Shown here in pieces: positions 31,366 through 39,823 of a stretch of 64,000 nt of DNA. Each line of letters opens with the position of its first letter. Position 1 is the first letter of the stretch. The stretch is taken from the NCBI GenBank assembly GCA_963837515.1, contig CAWINT010000011.1, forward strand, positions 62,001 to 126,000, in the 5' to 3' direction. The notes beneath the pieces are model-generated. The model ran no database searches. It saw only the letters and a program-made list of their open reading frames with translations, and had not been told where the DNA came from. A program made the translations under genes and the position numbers. This DNA is from RYN-230 sp963837515 (GTDB taxonomy: Bacteria > Actinomycetota > Actinomycetes > Streptosporangiales > Streptosporangiaceae).

Positions 31366-33199
31366 ATGAGCGCGGTCAACTCGTCAGCCCCGGGCAGCCC
31401 ACCGGCCATCCGGCCACCCGACCGGCGTAACCAGCGCCGCTGGGTGCCGGTTACGGCCGGCTGGCTGGTGCTGCTGATCGGCCTGGCCGACATCATCCAG
31501 GTGGTCCGGCCGGGACTGTACCCGGTCCGGCTGCACCGGCTCAACTCATTCGTGCCGGGCATGCTGACCAACGTCACGCACACCGTCGAGGTCATCATCG
31601 GCCTCCTGCTGCTGATGCTGTCCCACGGCCTCAAGCGCCGGAAGCGGCGCGCCTGGGAGGCGGTCAGCGCGCTGCTGGCGGTCAGCGTGGTGGTTCACCT
31701 GATCCACCCGATCCACGGCCGGGTCGTCACCGCCGTGGTGTCCGCCGTGGCCCTGGGCGCCCTGCTCTACTTCCGGAAGGAGTTCTACGCGGTCGGTGAT
31801 CCGCGGACCCGGTGGCGGGCGCTGTGGGTCTTCCTCGGCCTGATCGTGGCCGATGTGGCCATCGGCCTCACATACATCGTGCTGGCCAAGGGCCTGGCCC
31901 ACGACTACTCGCTGTGGCACCGGGTGACGCACGTGGTCTACGGGCTCGTGGGCGTGTCCGGGCCGGTGCGGTTCGTTCCCGAGCGGCGCGGTGACCTTTT
32001 CAGCCTGCTGACCGGCGCGCTGGGACTGTTCACCCTGGCGGTTACCGCCTTCCTGTTCTTCCGGCCGGCCCGGCCGCCCGGCCGGCTCGGCCAGCAGGAC
32101 GCGCAGCGGATCCGCGACCTGCTGGCCAGGCAGGGGGACCGGGACTCACTGGGTTACTTCACGTTGCGCAGCGACAAGAGCATCGTCTGGTCCCCGACCG
32201 GCAAGTCCTGCATCGGCTACCGGGTGGTGTCCGGGGTGATGCTGGCCGGGGGTGACCCGCTCGGGGACCCCGAGGCCTGGCCCGGCGCGATCCACGAGTT
32301 CCTCGACGAGGCGGCCCGGCACGCGTGGGTCCCGGCGGTGATGGGCTGCGGGGAACTGGCCGCCGAGGTGTGGTGCCGCGAAGGCGGCCTGACCGCGCTG
32401 GAACTGGGCGACGAGGCCATCGTGGAGGTGGCCGAGTTCAGTCTCAAGGGCCGGGCCATGCGCAACGTCCGGCAGATGGTCAACCGGGTCGAACGGGCCG
32501 GCTACCAGGTCGAACATCCGCCGGGCGGGTGACATCACTCCGGCCCAGCTGTCGAACCTGATCCGGCAGGCCAACTCGTGGCGGGGCAGCCCCACCGAGC
32601 GGGGGTTCTCTATGGCCCTCGGCCGCATCGGCGCGCTCGGCGACGAATGCTGCGTGGTCGCCACCGCCACGGAGAACGGGGCGCTCCGCGGCCTGCTGCA
32701 CTTCGTGCCGTGGGGCAGTGACGGTCTGTCCCTGGACCTGATGCGCCGGGACCGGTCGGCCCAGGCCGGGATCAACGACTACCTCATCGTGGAGACCATC
32801 AAGGCCGCCAATGAACTGGGGGTCAAGCGGATCTCGCTGAACTTCGCGGTCTTCCGGTCCGCGCTGGAGCGGGGCGAGCGGATCGGGGCGGGCCCGGTGC
32901 TGCGCGCCTGGCGGCGGATCCTGCTGTTCGCCTCGCGGTGGTTCCAGATCGAGTCGCTCTATAAGTTCAACGCCAAGTTCGCCCCGAACTGGGTCCCCCG
33001 GTTCTTCGTGTTCCCAGGCGCGTCCGACGCCCCCCGGGTGGCACTGGCCGCGCTGGAGGCGGAGGCGTTCCTGGTCTGGCCCAAGCTCGAACTGCGGCGG
33101 CTCGCCGGGCGCCTCGGGCTGGTCAGTCGGCGGCGCCGTCAGGCGGCGTTACGGCACCCGGCTGCGACGACCGCGCCGCGGGAGCCACCCGCCAGCTGA
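31366..33199 (+). pseudogene. phosphatidylglycerol lysyltransferase-domain (DUF2156/LPG synthase) membrane protein, single frameshift
   Basis: An MprF-like protein: five to six membrane helices followed by a GNAT-type DUF2156 domain that in relatives transfers an aminoacyl group from tRNA to a lipid. The first frame ends at 32532 after VERAGYQVEHPP; the domain resumes in another frame just before DITPAQLSNLIRQAN and runs to 33199, including FSMALGRIG, DLMRRDRS and SLYKFNAKFAPNWVPR. The shift lies at about 32514-32527 in CCGCCGGGCGGG, a setting prone to sequencing indels. ATG at 31366 has GAGGGCG upstream; ATG at 31324 is an alternative. Confidence 0.78.
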
Positions 33200-33240
33200 G
33201 CCAGGCTGATCGGGGTGGCCGACGGGCCGGCCGGCCCGGC

Positions 33241-33246
33241 TAAGGT
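33241..33246 (+). promoter_or_regulatory. TAAGGT -10 box, leaderless start of folP
   Basis: TAAGGT is followed by seven bases and then the folP GTG at 33254, the leaderless spacing also seen at 19840 and 41698. Confidence 0.6.
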
Positions 33247-33253
33247 TACCCCC

Positions 33254-34222
33254 GTGCTCACCGACCCGTACCGCCCGGCCAGCCCGCCCGGGCTGCCCGA
33301 CCCGGGTCGCTGCCTGGTGATGGGCGTGATCAACGTCACTCCCGACTCCTTCTCCGACGGCGGCCTGTGGTTCGGCGCGCAGGCCGCGATCGAGCATGGG
33401 CTGGACCTTGCCGCCCAGGGCGCGGACCTGGTCAACGTGGGCGGCGAGTCCACCCGGCCGGGAGCCCAGCGGGTCAGCACGGCGGAGGAACTGCGCCGGG
33501 TGCGGCCGGTCATCGACGGGCTGGCCGCCGCGGGCCTGCCCGTAAGTGTGGACACGATGCGGGCGGAGGTGGCGGAACACGCGCTCGCCGCGGGGGCCCG
33601 CCTGGTGAACGATGTGAGCGGCGGGCTGGCCGACCCGGAGATGGCCCGGCTGGTGGCGGCCGCGGGCGTGCCCTACGTGGTGATGCACTGGCGCGGCCAC
33701 AGCCACAGCATGGATAACCGGGCCAGTTACCGCGATGTGGTGCGCGAGGTGGCCGAGGAACTCAGCCGCCGGGTGGACACGGTCATCGCGGCGGGGGTCG
33801 ACCCGGCCATGATCATCCTGGACCCGGGGCTGGGCTTCGCCAAGCGCCCGGAGCACAACTGGGCCCTGCTGACCAGCCTGCACCGGATCAGCGTGCTGGA
33901 CGGCCGGGCGGCGGGGTTCCCGGTGCTGATCGGCGCGTCACGCAAACGGTTCCTCGGCCGGCTGCTCGCCGCCAGCGACGGGACCCCGCGGCCGTTCGCG
34001 GCCGCCGACGACGCGACCGTGGCCGTCACCTCGCTGGCCGCCGCGGCCGGCGCTTGGTGCGCGCGGGTGCACCGGATCCCCGGCAATGCGGACGCGGTGC
34101 GAGTCGCCGCCGCCTGGCGGCAGGCGGGTGCCGGAGCCGCCGCCGGCCGGGCCGCAGACCCGGCCGCCGGGCCAGGATTGACCGGGCGGGGAGCCAGGCG
34201 TGGCGATGAGGAGGACCGATGA
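33254..34222 (+). CDS. folP: dihydropteroate synthase
   Basis: A 322-residue DHPS, the sulfonamide target, condensing 6-hydroxymethyl-dihydropterin pyrophosphate with p-aminobenzoate. Signature motifs are GVINVTPDSFSDGG and GGESTRPGA, then LVNDVSGG, DPGLGFAK and IGASRKRFLG. The C-terminal 40 residues are Ala/Gly-rich. ATGA overlap couples it to folB. The gene probably has its own leaderless start rather than relying on the frameshifted gene upstream. Confidence 0.96.
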   Translation: MLTDPYRPASPPGLPDPGRCLVMGVINVTPDSFSDGGLWFGAQAAIEHGLDLAAQGADLVNVGGESTRPGAQRVSTAEELRRVRPVIDGLAAAGLPVSVDTMRAEVAEHALAAGARLVNDVSGGLADPEMARLVAAAGVPYVVMHWRGHSHSMDNRASYRDVVREVAEELSRRVDTVIAAGVDPAMIILDPGLGFAKRPEHNWALLTSLHRISVLDGRAAGFPVLIGASRKRFLGRLLAASDGTPRPFAAADDATVAVTSLAAAAGAWCARVHRIPGNADAVRVAAAWRQAGAGAAAGRAADPAAGPGLTGRGARRGDEEDR

Positions 34223-34611
34223 CGCCGCCAGCTGCGCCACTGGACCGGATCACGCTGCGCGGACTGCGAGTGTACGGCCATCATGGGGTTCTGGGGGCGG
34301 AGCGTCACGAGGGCCAGGAGTTCCTCATCGACGCGACCCTGTGGCTGCCCACCGCGGCCGCGGCGGCCTCCGATGACCTGTCGCTGACGGCGGACTACGC
34401 GGCGCTGGCCGACCGGCTGGCGGCGGTGGCGGCAGGCCCGCCGGTCCAGCTGATCGAGACGCTGGCCCAGCGGCTGGCGGAGGCGGCGCTGGCCGAGCCG
34501 CTGGCGCGCGAGGTCGAGATCACGGTGCACAAGCCGGCCGCCCCGCTCAAGCAGCCATTTGCCGATGTCTCGGTGACCATCCGCCGCGCCGCCCCGCGGG
34601 AGGCCCCGTGA
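34219..34611 (+). CDS. folB: dihydroneopterin aldolase
   Basis: A 130-residue DHNA converting dihydroneopterin to 6-hydroxymethyl-dihydropterin. The LRGLRVYGHHGVLGAERHEGQEF block, VQLIETLAQRLAEAAL with the catalytic-region Glu, and VTVHKPxAPL-like ITVHKPAAPL are diagnostic. It overlaps folP and folK by four bases each. Confidence 0.96.
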   Translation: MTPPAAPLDRITLRGLRVYGHHGVLGAERHEGQEFLIDATLWLPTAAAAASDDLSLTADYAALADRLAAVAAGPPVQLIETLAQRLAEAALAEPLAREVEITVHKPAAPLKQPFADVSVTIRRAAPREAP

Positions 34612-35111
34612 CGCGTACCGTGCTGGCGCTGGGCAGCAACCTGGGCGACCGGCTCGGCCAGCTGCAGGGCGGGCTGGAAGCGCTGCTGGCTGGCGCCGGG
34701 CTGACCGCGGTCGCGGTGTCCGGCGTATACGAGACCGTCCCGGTCGGCGGCCCGGAGCAGCCTGACTACCTGAACGCCGTGCTCGTTGCGGACACCACGC
34801 TGGCCGCGGTGGCGCTGCTGCGCCGGTGCCAGCAGGTCGAGGCGGCCTGCCACCGGGTCCGCCGGGAGGTCTGGGGTCCGCGAACCCTGGATGTGGACAT
34901 CATCGTTTACGGTGACGTGGTGAGCGATGATCCGGAACTGACGCTGCCGCATCCCCGGGCGGCCGCGCGGGCCTTCGTCCTGGCGCCGTGGCTGGACGCC
35001 GATCCGGCGGCGGCGATCCCCGGCCACGGCCCGGTGGCACAGCTGCTGGCGCAGGCAGGCCGGTCCGGCGTACGGCGGCGGGACGACCTCGCCCTGCGGT
35101 TGCCCGCATGA
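34608..35111 (+). CDS. folK: 2-amino-4-hydroxy-6-hydroxymethyldihydropteridine diphosphokinase (HPPK)
   Basis: A 167-residue HPPK, ATP-dependent pyrophosphorylation of the pterin that DHPS then uses. ALGSNLGDR opens the protein, and GPRTLDVDIIVYGD carries the catalytic Asp pair. The GTG start overlaps folB (GTGA) and the stop overlaps the next ATG. Confidence 0.96.
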   Translation: MTRTVLALGSNLGDRLGQLQGGLEALLAGAGLTAVAVSGVYETVPVGGPEQPDYLNAVLVADTTLAAVALLRRCQQVEAACHRVRREVWGPRTLDVDIIVYGDVVSDDPELTLPHPRAAARAFVLAPWLDADPAAAIPGHGPVAQLLAQAGRSGVRRRDDLALRLPA

Positions 35112-35578
35112 CCCCGACCCGTCCGCAGGTACTGGCGGCCCTGACGATCGTCTGCGCGGCCATCGCCTGGCTGGTGGTGCGGTCGATCTACGCCTCGTTG
35201 CCCACGCTGCCCTGGACCGCCGCCGTGGCCATGCTGGTGCTGGGCGTCGCCGAGGCGCTTACCGGCCTTAACCTACGGGCCCGGCTGCGTGGCGGTCCCG
35301 GGGTCAAGCCCGTCCCGCCGCTGGCCGCGGTGCGGATGGCCGCACTGGCCAAGGCCAGCTCACACGCGGCCGCGATCATCGGCGGGCTGGCGGCCGGCTT
35401 CCTGATCTACCTGGCCGGTTCGCTCGGCAAGCCGGTGCCGCGCAGCGATGCCTTCGCTGCGGCCGGCACGTTGGTTGCGGCCGCGGTGCTGCTGCTCGGT
35501 GCGCTGTACCTGGAGCACAGCTGCCGGCTTCCGACCGACGACGACGAGGACGCCGAGCACAGTCAGTCGCCCCGCTGA
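35108..35578 (+). CDS. DUF3180 membrane protein
   Basis: A 156-residue protein with four membrane helices (about residues 8-28, 34-54, 82-102, 114-134) and an acidic tail (TDDDEDAEH). The family is restricted to actinobacteria, is always coupled to folK, and has no known role; a pterin or folate transport-related function is only a guess from position. Starts inside the folK stop (ATGA). Confidence 0.88.
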   Translation: MTPTRPQVLAALTIVCAAIAWLVVRSIYASLPTLPWTAAVAMLVLGVAEALTGLNLRARLRGGPGVKPVPPLAAVRMAALAKASSHAAAIIGGLAAGFLIYLAGSLGKPVPRSDAFAAAGTLVAAAVLLLGALYLEHSCRLPTDDDEDAEHSQSPR

Positions 35579-35587
35579 CCCAGCGGG

Positions 35588-35935
35588 TCAGGCGTAGCGC
35601 AGGAACTCCTCGCGCCGGATCGCATCGCGCAGGTCGACCGCGTCCTCCCCGCGGACCACCAAAGGCGGGGAGGTCTTCAGCCGGCTGCCGTAGGCCAGCC
35701 CGTTGATGCCACGCCAGACGTGCCATGCGGGGAACTCGGCGGCGTACGGCCACCAGTTGGGGACGTCGTCATGGCCCGGGGCGCCGCGACCGCCCGCGGT
35801 GCCGCCACCGTCCGCGGTGCCGCCACCGTCCGCGGTGCCGCCACCGCCCGCGGCGCCCTCACTCCCCGTGCCCCTCTGACCGTCCGCAGTCTTCTGGCCG
35901 TCCGCAGCCGCCCCGGCAGAGTCATCGATCACCAT
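35588..35935 (-). CDS. small conserved protein of unknown function with Gly repeat
   Basis: A 115-residue protein. The second half, NWWPYAAEFPAWHVWRG followed by SPPLVVRGEDAVDLRD, is a conserved Trp-rich actinobacterial block with no known role. The first half contains three to four copies of a GGGTAD hexapeptide encoded by an 18-bp tandem repeat (units at 35796, 35814, 35832). ATG at 35935 is preferred over GTG at 35953; a TATATT box lies 7-12 bases upstream, so the start may be leaderless. Divergent from the GntR gene. Confidence 0.68.
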   Translation of the reverse strand: MVIDDSAGAAADGQKTADGQRGTGSEGAAGGGGTADGGGTADGGGTAGGRGAPGHDDVPNWWPYAAEFPAWHVWRGINGLAYGSRLKTSPPLVVRGEDAVDLRDAIRREEFLRYA

Positions 35936-35995
35936 GAGAGCAATATAGAGCACTTAGAGCACTGAGAGCTAGCCGACGTCTATGCTGCTAGCAGA

Positions 35996-36005
35996 GGTAC
36001 GTACC
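35996..36005. promoter_or_regulatory. GGTACGTACC palindrome, candidate GntR operator
   Basis: A perfect 10-bp palindrome 8 bases before the GntR start codon and 10-15 bases behind a TATGCT -10-like box at 35981-35986. Small GntR proteins usually bind such sites next to their own gene. A direct repeat TAGAGCAC/TTAGAGCAC lies further upstream. Confidence 0.5.
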
Positions 36006-36013
36006 TTGATCAT

Positions 36014-36268
36014 GTGGGTGCGTCTCCAGTAGATCCGCTGGCCGCCGACTTCGCCTACGTGCAGGTCGCGGACAACATTGCAGTGCGCATCGAGGCGGGG
36101 GAGATCATCCACCGGCTGCCCTCCGAACGCGATCTCGCGGAGCAGTACGGCGTTGCCTACCAGACGGTCCGGCACGCCATGAAGCTGCTCCGGGAGCGCG
36201 GCCTGATCATCACGCGGCAGGGCCGGGGAACCTTCGTGGCCCGGCCACCGGACGGCACCCCGGGCTGA
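36014..36268 (+). CDS. short GntR-type DNA-binding protein
   Basis: An 84-residue protein that is little more than the GntR winged helix: IEAGEIIHRLPSERDLAEQYGVAYQTVRHAMKLL, then GLIITRQGRGTFVA. No effector domain is present, so it may act constitutively or through dimer partners. The GTG start is close behind a perfect palindrome likely to be its operator. Divergent from the Trp-rich small protein, which is its probable target. Confidence 0.85.
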   Translation: MGASPVDPLAADFAYVQVADNIAVRIEAGEIIHRLPSERDLAEQYGVAYQTVRHAMKLLRERGLIITRQGRGTFVARPPDGTPG

Positions 36269-36285
36269 CCTCCACCAGCGGCCGG

Positions 36286-37527
36286 CTAGCGGTCCATGTC
36301 GCCGGTCACGAAGAACAGCGAGCCGAGGATGGCGGTCAGGTCACCGACCCGATGGCCAGGGAGCAGTTCACCGAGCACCTGCACGTTGCTGTACGACGCG
36401 GACCGCACCTTGAGCCGCCAGGGCGTCTTCCCGCCCCGGGATACCAGGTAGTAGCCGTTCAGCCCGAGGGGGCCCTCGGTCCACGCGTACAACTCGCCCT
36501 CGGGCACTTTGAGCACCTTCGGCAGCCGGGCGCTGAGCGGCCCGGGCGGCAGGCTGGCCAGCCGGCCGGCGCAGGCATCCACCAGGTCCAGGGCCACGGC
36601 GACCTGGCCGAGCAGGCACTCGTAGCGGGCCAGGCAGTCACCGTCCTCCCGGGTCACGACGCGCAGCACGCCGGCCAGGTCGGCGTAGGCCAGGTACGGC
36701 TCGTCCCGCCGCAGGTCGAAGTCCACCCCGGAGGCCCGGGCGGCCGGGCCGCTCACCCCGAACTGGCCGACCTGCTCCACGCCGAGCACGCCGACGCCGC
36801 GGGTGCGGCCGCGGAACCCCTCGCTGGCGACGGCGGCACCGATCTGCGGCAGGTCGGCACGGACCTGCGCGGCCGCCGCCTGCGCCCGGCCGAGCCATCC
36901 GGCGGGCAGTTCTTCCTTCAGGCCGCCGACCCGGTTGAACATGTAGTGCATCCGGCCGCCGGAGACCTCCTCCATGACGTCCTGCAGCCGCTCCCGGGCC
37001 TTCAGGGCGGCGGTGGCGGCGGTGGCCGCGGGGCCGTCCGGGAAACCGCCTGCTGGAGCGGCGCCCGCGGAGGGGTCACCCGCTGCGGCGGCCGCGCCGG
37101 ACGCGGCGGCGGCGATCTCGGGCGGGTAGCTGCCCAGGAATGCCAGGTGGCTGAGGACCCGGTTGAGCTCGGCCAGCAGTGTCCGGGCCCAGACGCCGCG
37201 CGGCGGCACCTCGATCCCGGCCAGCCGCTCCGCGGCCAGGGCCACGCCCAGTTCGCTCGCGAACGCGCCCAGCCAGTCGTGCCGGTTGGCCAGCACGATG
37301 ATCTGCCGGTAGTCCCGGGCCTCGAACAGCTTCTCCGCACCACGGTGCACGTAGCCGATCACCGGATCGGCCCGGACCACCAGGTCGCCGTCGAGGTCGA
37401 GCCGCAGCCGCAGCAGACCGTGCCCGGACGGGTGCCCGGGCCCAAGATCGAGGGTCAGCGTGCTGCCGTCCGGGCCGGCCGCCCACGCGGTGGTGACCGC
37501 CTCGGCGTGGCGCACCGGCCTGGTCAT
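36286..37527 (-). CDS. NuoD-like 49-kDa subunit paralogue
   Basis: A 413-residue homologue of complex I subunit NuoD/NDUFS2, without other nuo genes nearby. LGPGHPSGHGLLRL, IGYVHRGAEKLFE, EEVSGGRMHYMF and GVLGVEQVGQFGVSG show the family. The quinone-site segment FDRLDY of true NuoD reads NRHDW, so the key tyrosine is a tryptophan, and an Ala/Gly-rich insert (about residues 145-175) interrupts the region after LAFLGSYPPEI. It is thus probably not part of the standard quinone-reducing enzyme; a partial or F420-linked dehydrogenase is possible. ATG overlaps the upstream methyltransferase stop (ATGA). Arg62 of HRG matches the methylated arginine of NDUFS2. Confidence 0.85.
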   Translation of the reverse strand: MTRPVRHAEAVTTAWAAGPDGSTLTLDLGPGHPSGHGLLRLRLDLDGDLVVRADPVIGYVHRGAEKLFEARDYRQIIVLANRHDWLGAFASELGVALAAERLAGIEVPPRGVWARTLLAELNRVLSHLAFLGSYPPEIAAAASGAAAAAGDPSAGAAPAGGFPDGPAATAATAALKARERLQDVMEEVSGGRMHYMFNRVGGLKEELPAGWLGRAQAAAAQVRADLPQIGAAVASEGFRGRTRGVGVLGVEQVGQFGVSGPAARASGVDFDLRRDEPYLAYADLAGVLRVVTREDGDCLARYECLLGQVAVALDLVDACAGRLASLPPGPLSARLPKVLKVPEGELYAWTEGPLGLNGYYLVSRGGKTPWRLKVRSASYSNVQVLGELLPGHRVGDLTAILGSLFFVTGDMDR

Positions 37528-38606
37528 TCGCGGACCGGTCTCGTCAGCCCGGCGTGGCGGCCCGCGCCCGCGCCTGAGCCCGGGACCGGGCCCAGGTCCT
37601 GCAGCATGGCCGGCATGGGCATGCTCACGGTCTGCACCAGCCAGCTGAACGCCCCCAGCCCGGCCGGATCGGTCAGCTCCGTCTCCCGGGCCGCGCGTTG
37701 CAGGGCGGCCAGGTAACCGGCCGGGTCGCCGGCGGCCTGGCTTAGCGGCGGCCGGCATCCGGTCAGGCCCAGGGCGCGGAGGGCGGCGCGCTGGGTGGTC
37801 AGCACCGTCGCGTCCGCCCCGGCGGCGGCACCGGCGGCGGCGCACGCGTCGATGGCCACGTGCGCGGTGATGTCCCGGGAGCCGTCCGGGATCGGCCGCA
37901 CCTGACGGCCGTCCCGGTACCCGGTCATCGTCCCGCCCCCGGGCCTGCTGTCCACCCGGTGGCCGTAATCGGCGGCCAGCGCCAGGCCGCGGTGCAGCCG
38001 GCGGATGACCTCGGCCCAGGCCGTGCAGCGCGGATAGCCCAGCTCGGCCCGGTCACCCGGATGGCACAGCGGCCACCAGCGGCGTTGCCAGGCCAGGTCC
38101 GGGTCGGCGATGGCGGGCCCGGATCGCTCCGCCCCGGTACCGGTATTCACCAGGACCAGGCGCGGCCCGTCCGCGGTCAGCTCGGCGACGTCCAGCGGGA
38201 TGTTGTCCAGCCACTCACTGGCGACGACCAGGCCGGTGATCCGATCCGGCGGAGTGGCTGCCCAGGCGATCTGGGCGTCAACCATGGCTGGCCGGGGGGC
38301 CAGCTCAGCCGCGTACGCCCGGATCCGGCCGGCCAGCTGCGGCCCGGGCCCGGTCACGGGCAGCTGCCCAGCCAGCCGGAGCACCTGCTCCAGCAGCTCG
38401 CCCTGGCCGGCGCCAATGTCCACCAGGTCGAGCCGGGCTGGATGGCCCAGCGCCGCATCGGTGTGCGTCAGCAGGGCCAGCACCGCGGCCGCGTACCCGT
38501 CACCCACGTGGACCGAGGTCCGGAAGTGCGCTGCGGGGCACTCGCCGCGCCGGTAGAAGCCCTCGCTTCCGTACAGCGCCTGCCGCATGGCCGCCCGCCA
38601 GGTCAT
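37524..38606 (-). CDS. MidA/NDUFAF7-type SAM-dependent methyltransferase
   Basis: A 360-residue member of the MidA family (COG1565). YGSEGFYRRGECPAAHFRTS is the family N-terminus, LDLVDIGAGQGELLEQVL the SAM-binding glycine loop, SEWLDNIPLDV and ALAADYGHR later motifs. The mitochondrial relative NDUFAF7 dimethylates an arginine of NDUFS2, the NuoD homologue; here the gene overlaps a nuoD-like gene by four bases, so the same target is a strong inference. ATG at 38606 is chosen because the longer frame is made of the 14-bp repeat. Confidence 0.88.
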   Translation of the reverse strand: MTWRAAMRQALYGSEGFYRRGECPAAHFRTSVHVGDGYAAAVLALLTHTDAALGHPARLDLVDIGAGQGELLEQVLRLAGQLPVTGPGPQLAGRIRAYAAELAPRPAMVDAQIAWAATPPDRITGLVVASEWLDNIPLDVAELTADGPRLVLVNTGTGAERSGPAIADPDLAWQRRWWPLCHPGDRAELGYPRCTAWAEVIRRLHRGLALAADYGHRVDSRPGGGTMTGYRDGRQVRPIPDGSRDITAHVAIDACAAAGAAAGADATVLTTQRAALRALGLTGCRPPLSQAAGDPAGYLAALQRAARETELTDPAGLGAFSWLVQTVSMPMPAMLQDLGPVPGSGAGAGRHAGLTRPVRE

Positions 38607-38671
38607 CCACACCCAGCCGACTCTAGTGGCGTGCCGCAGTGGCCACGCCGCACGCCGTGCGGAGCGGACCG

Positions 38672-38779
38672 CCCGGGCCGGACCACCCGGGCCGGACCAC
38701 CCGGGCCGGACCACCCGGGCCGGACCACCCGGGCCGGACCACCCGGGCCGGACCACCCGGGCCGGACCACCCGGGCCGG
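38672..38779. repeat. 14-bp tandem repeat, seven copies plus a partial
   Basis: CCCGGGCCGGACCA repeats exactly at 38672, 38686, 38700, 38714, 38728, 38742 and 38756, with a degenerate copy at 38770. Each copy contains the palindromes CCCGGG and CCGG. It fills the gap between two divergent genes. Confidence 0.95.
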
Positions 38780-38899
38780 GCGGCACGGTGCCGCGCCGGG
38801 CAGCGGCCACGTCGCCCGGCGCCCCCCGGTTATGCTGATCACGGCCGTCCGGCTAACGGCCGGAGCCAGCCCACAGCGACGGGGAGGATCGTAGCGGCG

Positions 38900-39823
38900 A
38901 TGGGGGACCCAGCCAGCGGGCCAGTCCCCGGGGACCCCGTAGCGGAGCGCCCGGCCCGGCTGCGGGTCGGCGTGATCGGGGCCGGCCGGGTCGGCACCGT
39001 CCTCGGGGCCGCACTCGACCGGGCCGGCCATCGGGTGGTCGCGGTCTCCGCCGTTTCTCAGCGGTCGCTGGCCGCCGCGGAGCGGCTGCTGCCCGGGGTG
39101 CCGGTCCGCCGGTCCCCCGAAGTCATCGAGGCGGCTGATCTGGTACTGCTCACCGTGCCCGATGACGTGCTGCCCGGCCTGGTGTCCGGGCTGGCCGCCA
39201 CCGGGGTACCGGTGACCGGCCGGCTGCTCGCACACACGAGCGGGCGGCACGGCCTGGCCGTGCTGGAGCCCGCCACCCGGCAGGGCGCACTGCCGCTGGC
39301 TGTGCACCCGGTGATGACGTTCACCGGGCGGCCGGACGACCTCGACCGGCTGACCGGGATCTGCTTCGGGGTGACCGCGCCCGGGCCGCTCCGGGCCGCC
39401 GCCGAGGCGCTGGTGATCGAGATGGGCGGCGAGCCCGTGTTCATCGAGGAATCCGCCCGCGCCCTTTACCACGCCGGGCTGGCGAGTGCGGCCAACCACC
39501 TCGTCGCGCTGGTCGCCCAGTCCGCGGACCTGCTCCGCGCGGCCGGCGTGGCCGAGCCGTCCCGGATGCTCAGCCCGCTGCTGTTCGCCGCGCTGGACAA
39601 CGCGCTGCGGCTCGGCGATGCCGGCCTCACCGGCCCGGTCGCCCGCGGCGACGCGGACACGGTCGCCGAGCACGTCGCGGCGCTGCGGGAGGTCTCGCCG
39701 GAGGCGCTGCGCGCGTACGTGGCACTGGCCCGGCTTACCGCCGACCGGGCCCTGGCGGCCGGCATCCTGGCCGCACCGGATGCCCAGCGGCTGCTGGACG
39801 TGCTGGCGGGGGCGCCGCGATGA
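38900..39823 (+). CDS. Rossmann-fold/DUF2520 dehydrogenase-like protein
   Basis: A 307-residue protein with an N-terminal NAD(P)-binding fold (VGVIGAGRVGTVLGAAL) and a C-terminal helical DUF2520 domain, as in pyrroline-carboxylate- or ketopantoate-reductase-like proteins. HTSGRHGLAVLEPA and LAVHPVMTFTG are family blocks. It lies directly upstream of panC with a four-base overlap, so a pantoate-related reductase role is suggested by context, since panB/panE are not in view; this is not established. ATG at 38900 lies behind GGGGAGG. Confidence 0.85.
   Translation: MGDPASGPVPGDPVAERPARLRVGVIGAGRVGTVLGAALDRAGHRVVAVSAVSQRSLAAAERLLPGVPVRRSPEVIEAADLVLLTVPDDVLPGLVSGLAATGVPVTGRLLAHTSGRHGLAVLEPATRQGALPLAVHPVMTFTGRPDDLDRLTGICFGVTAPGPLRAAAEALVIEMGGEPVFIEESARALYHAGLASAANHLVALVAQSADLLRAAGVAEPSRMLSPLLFAALDNALRLGDAGLTGPVARGDADTVAEHVAALREVSPEALRAYVALARLTADRALAAGILAAPDAQRLLDVLAGAPR

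Noticed and set aside
32514..32532. Programmed frameshift in the LPG-synthase-like gene
   Set aside because: No slippery heptamer or downstream structure that stands out; GC-run indel is simpler.
38672..38779. Possible CRISPR or iteron origin at the 14-bp repeat
   Set aside because: No spacers, no replication gene nearby, and no DnaA-box-like sequence.
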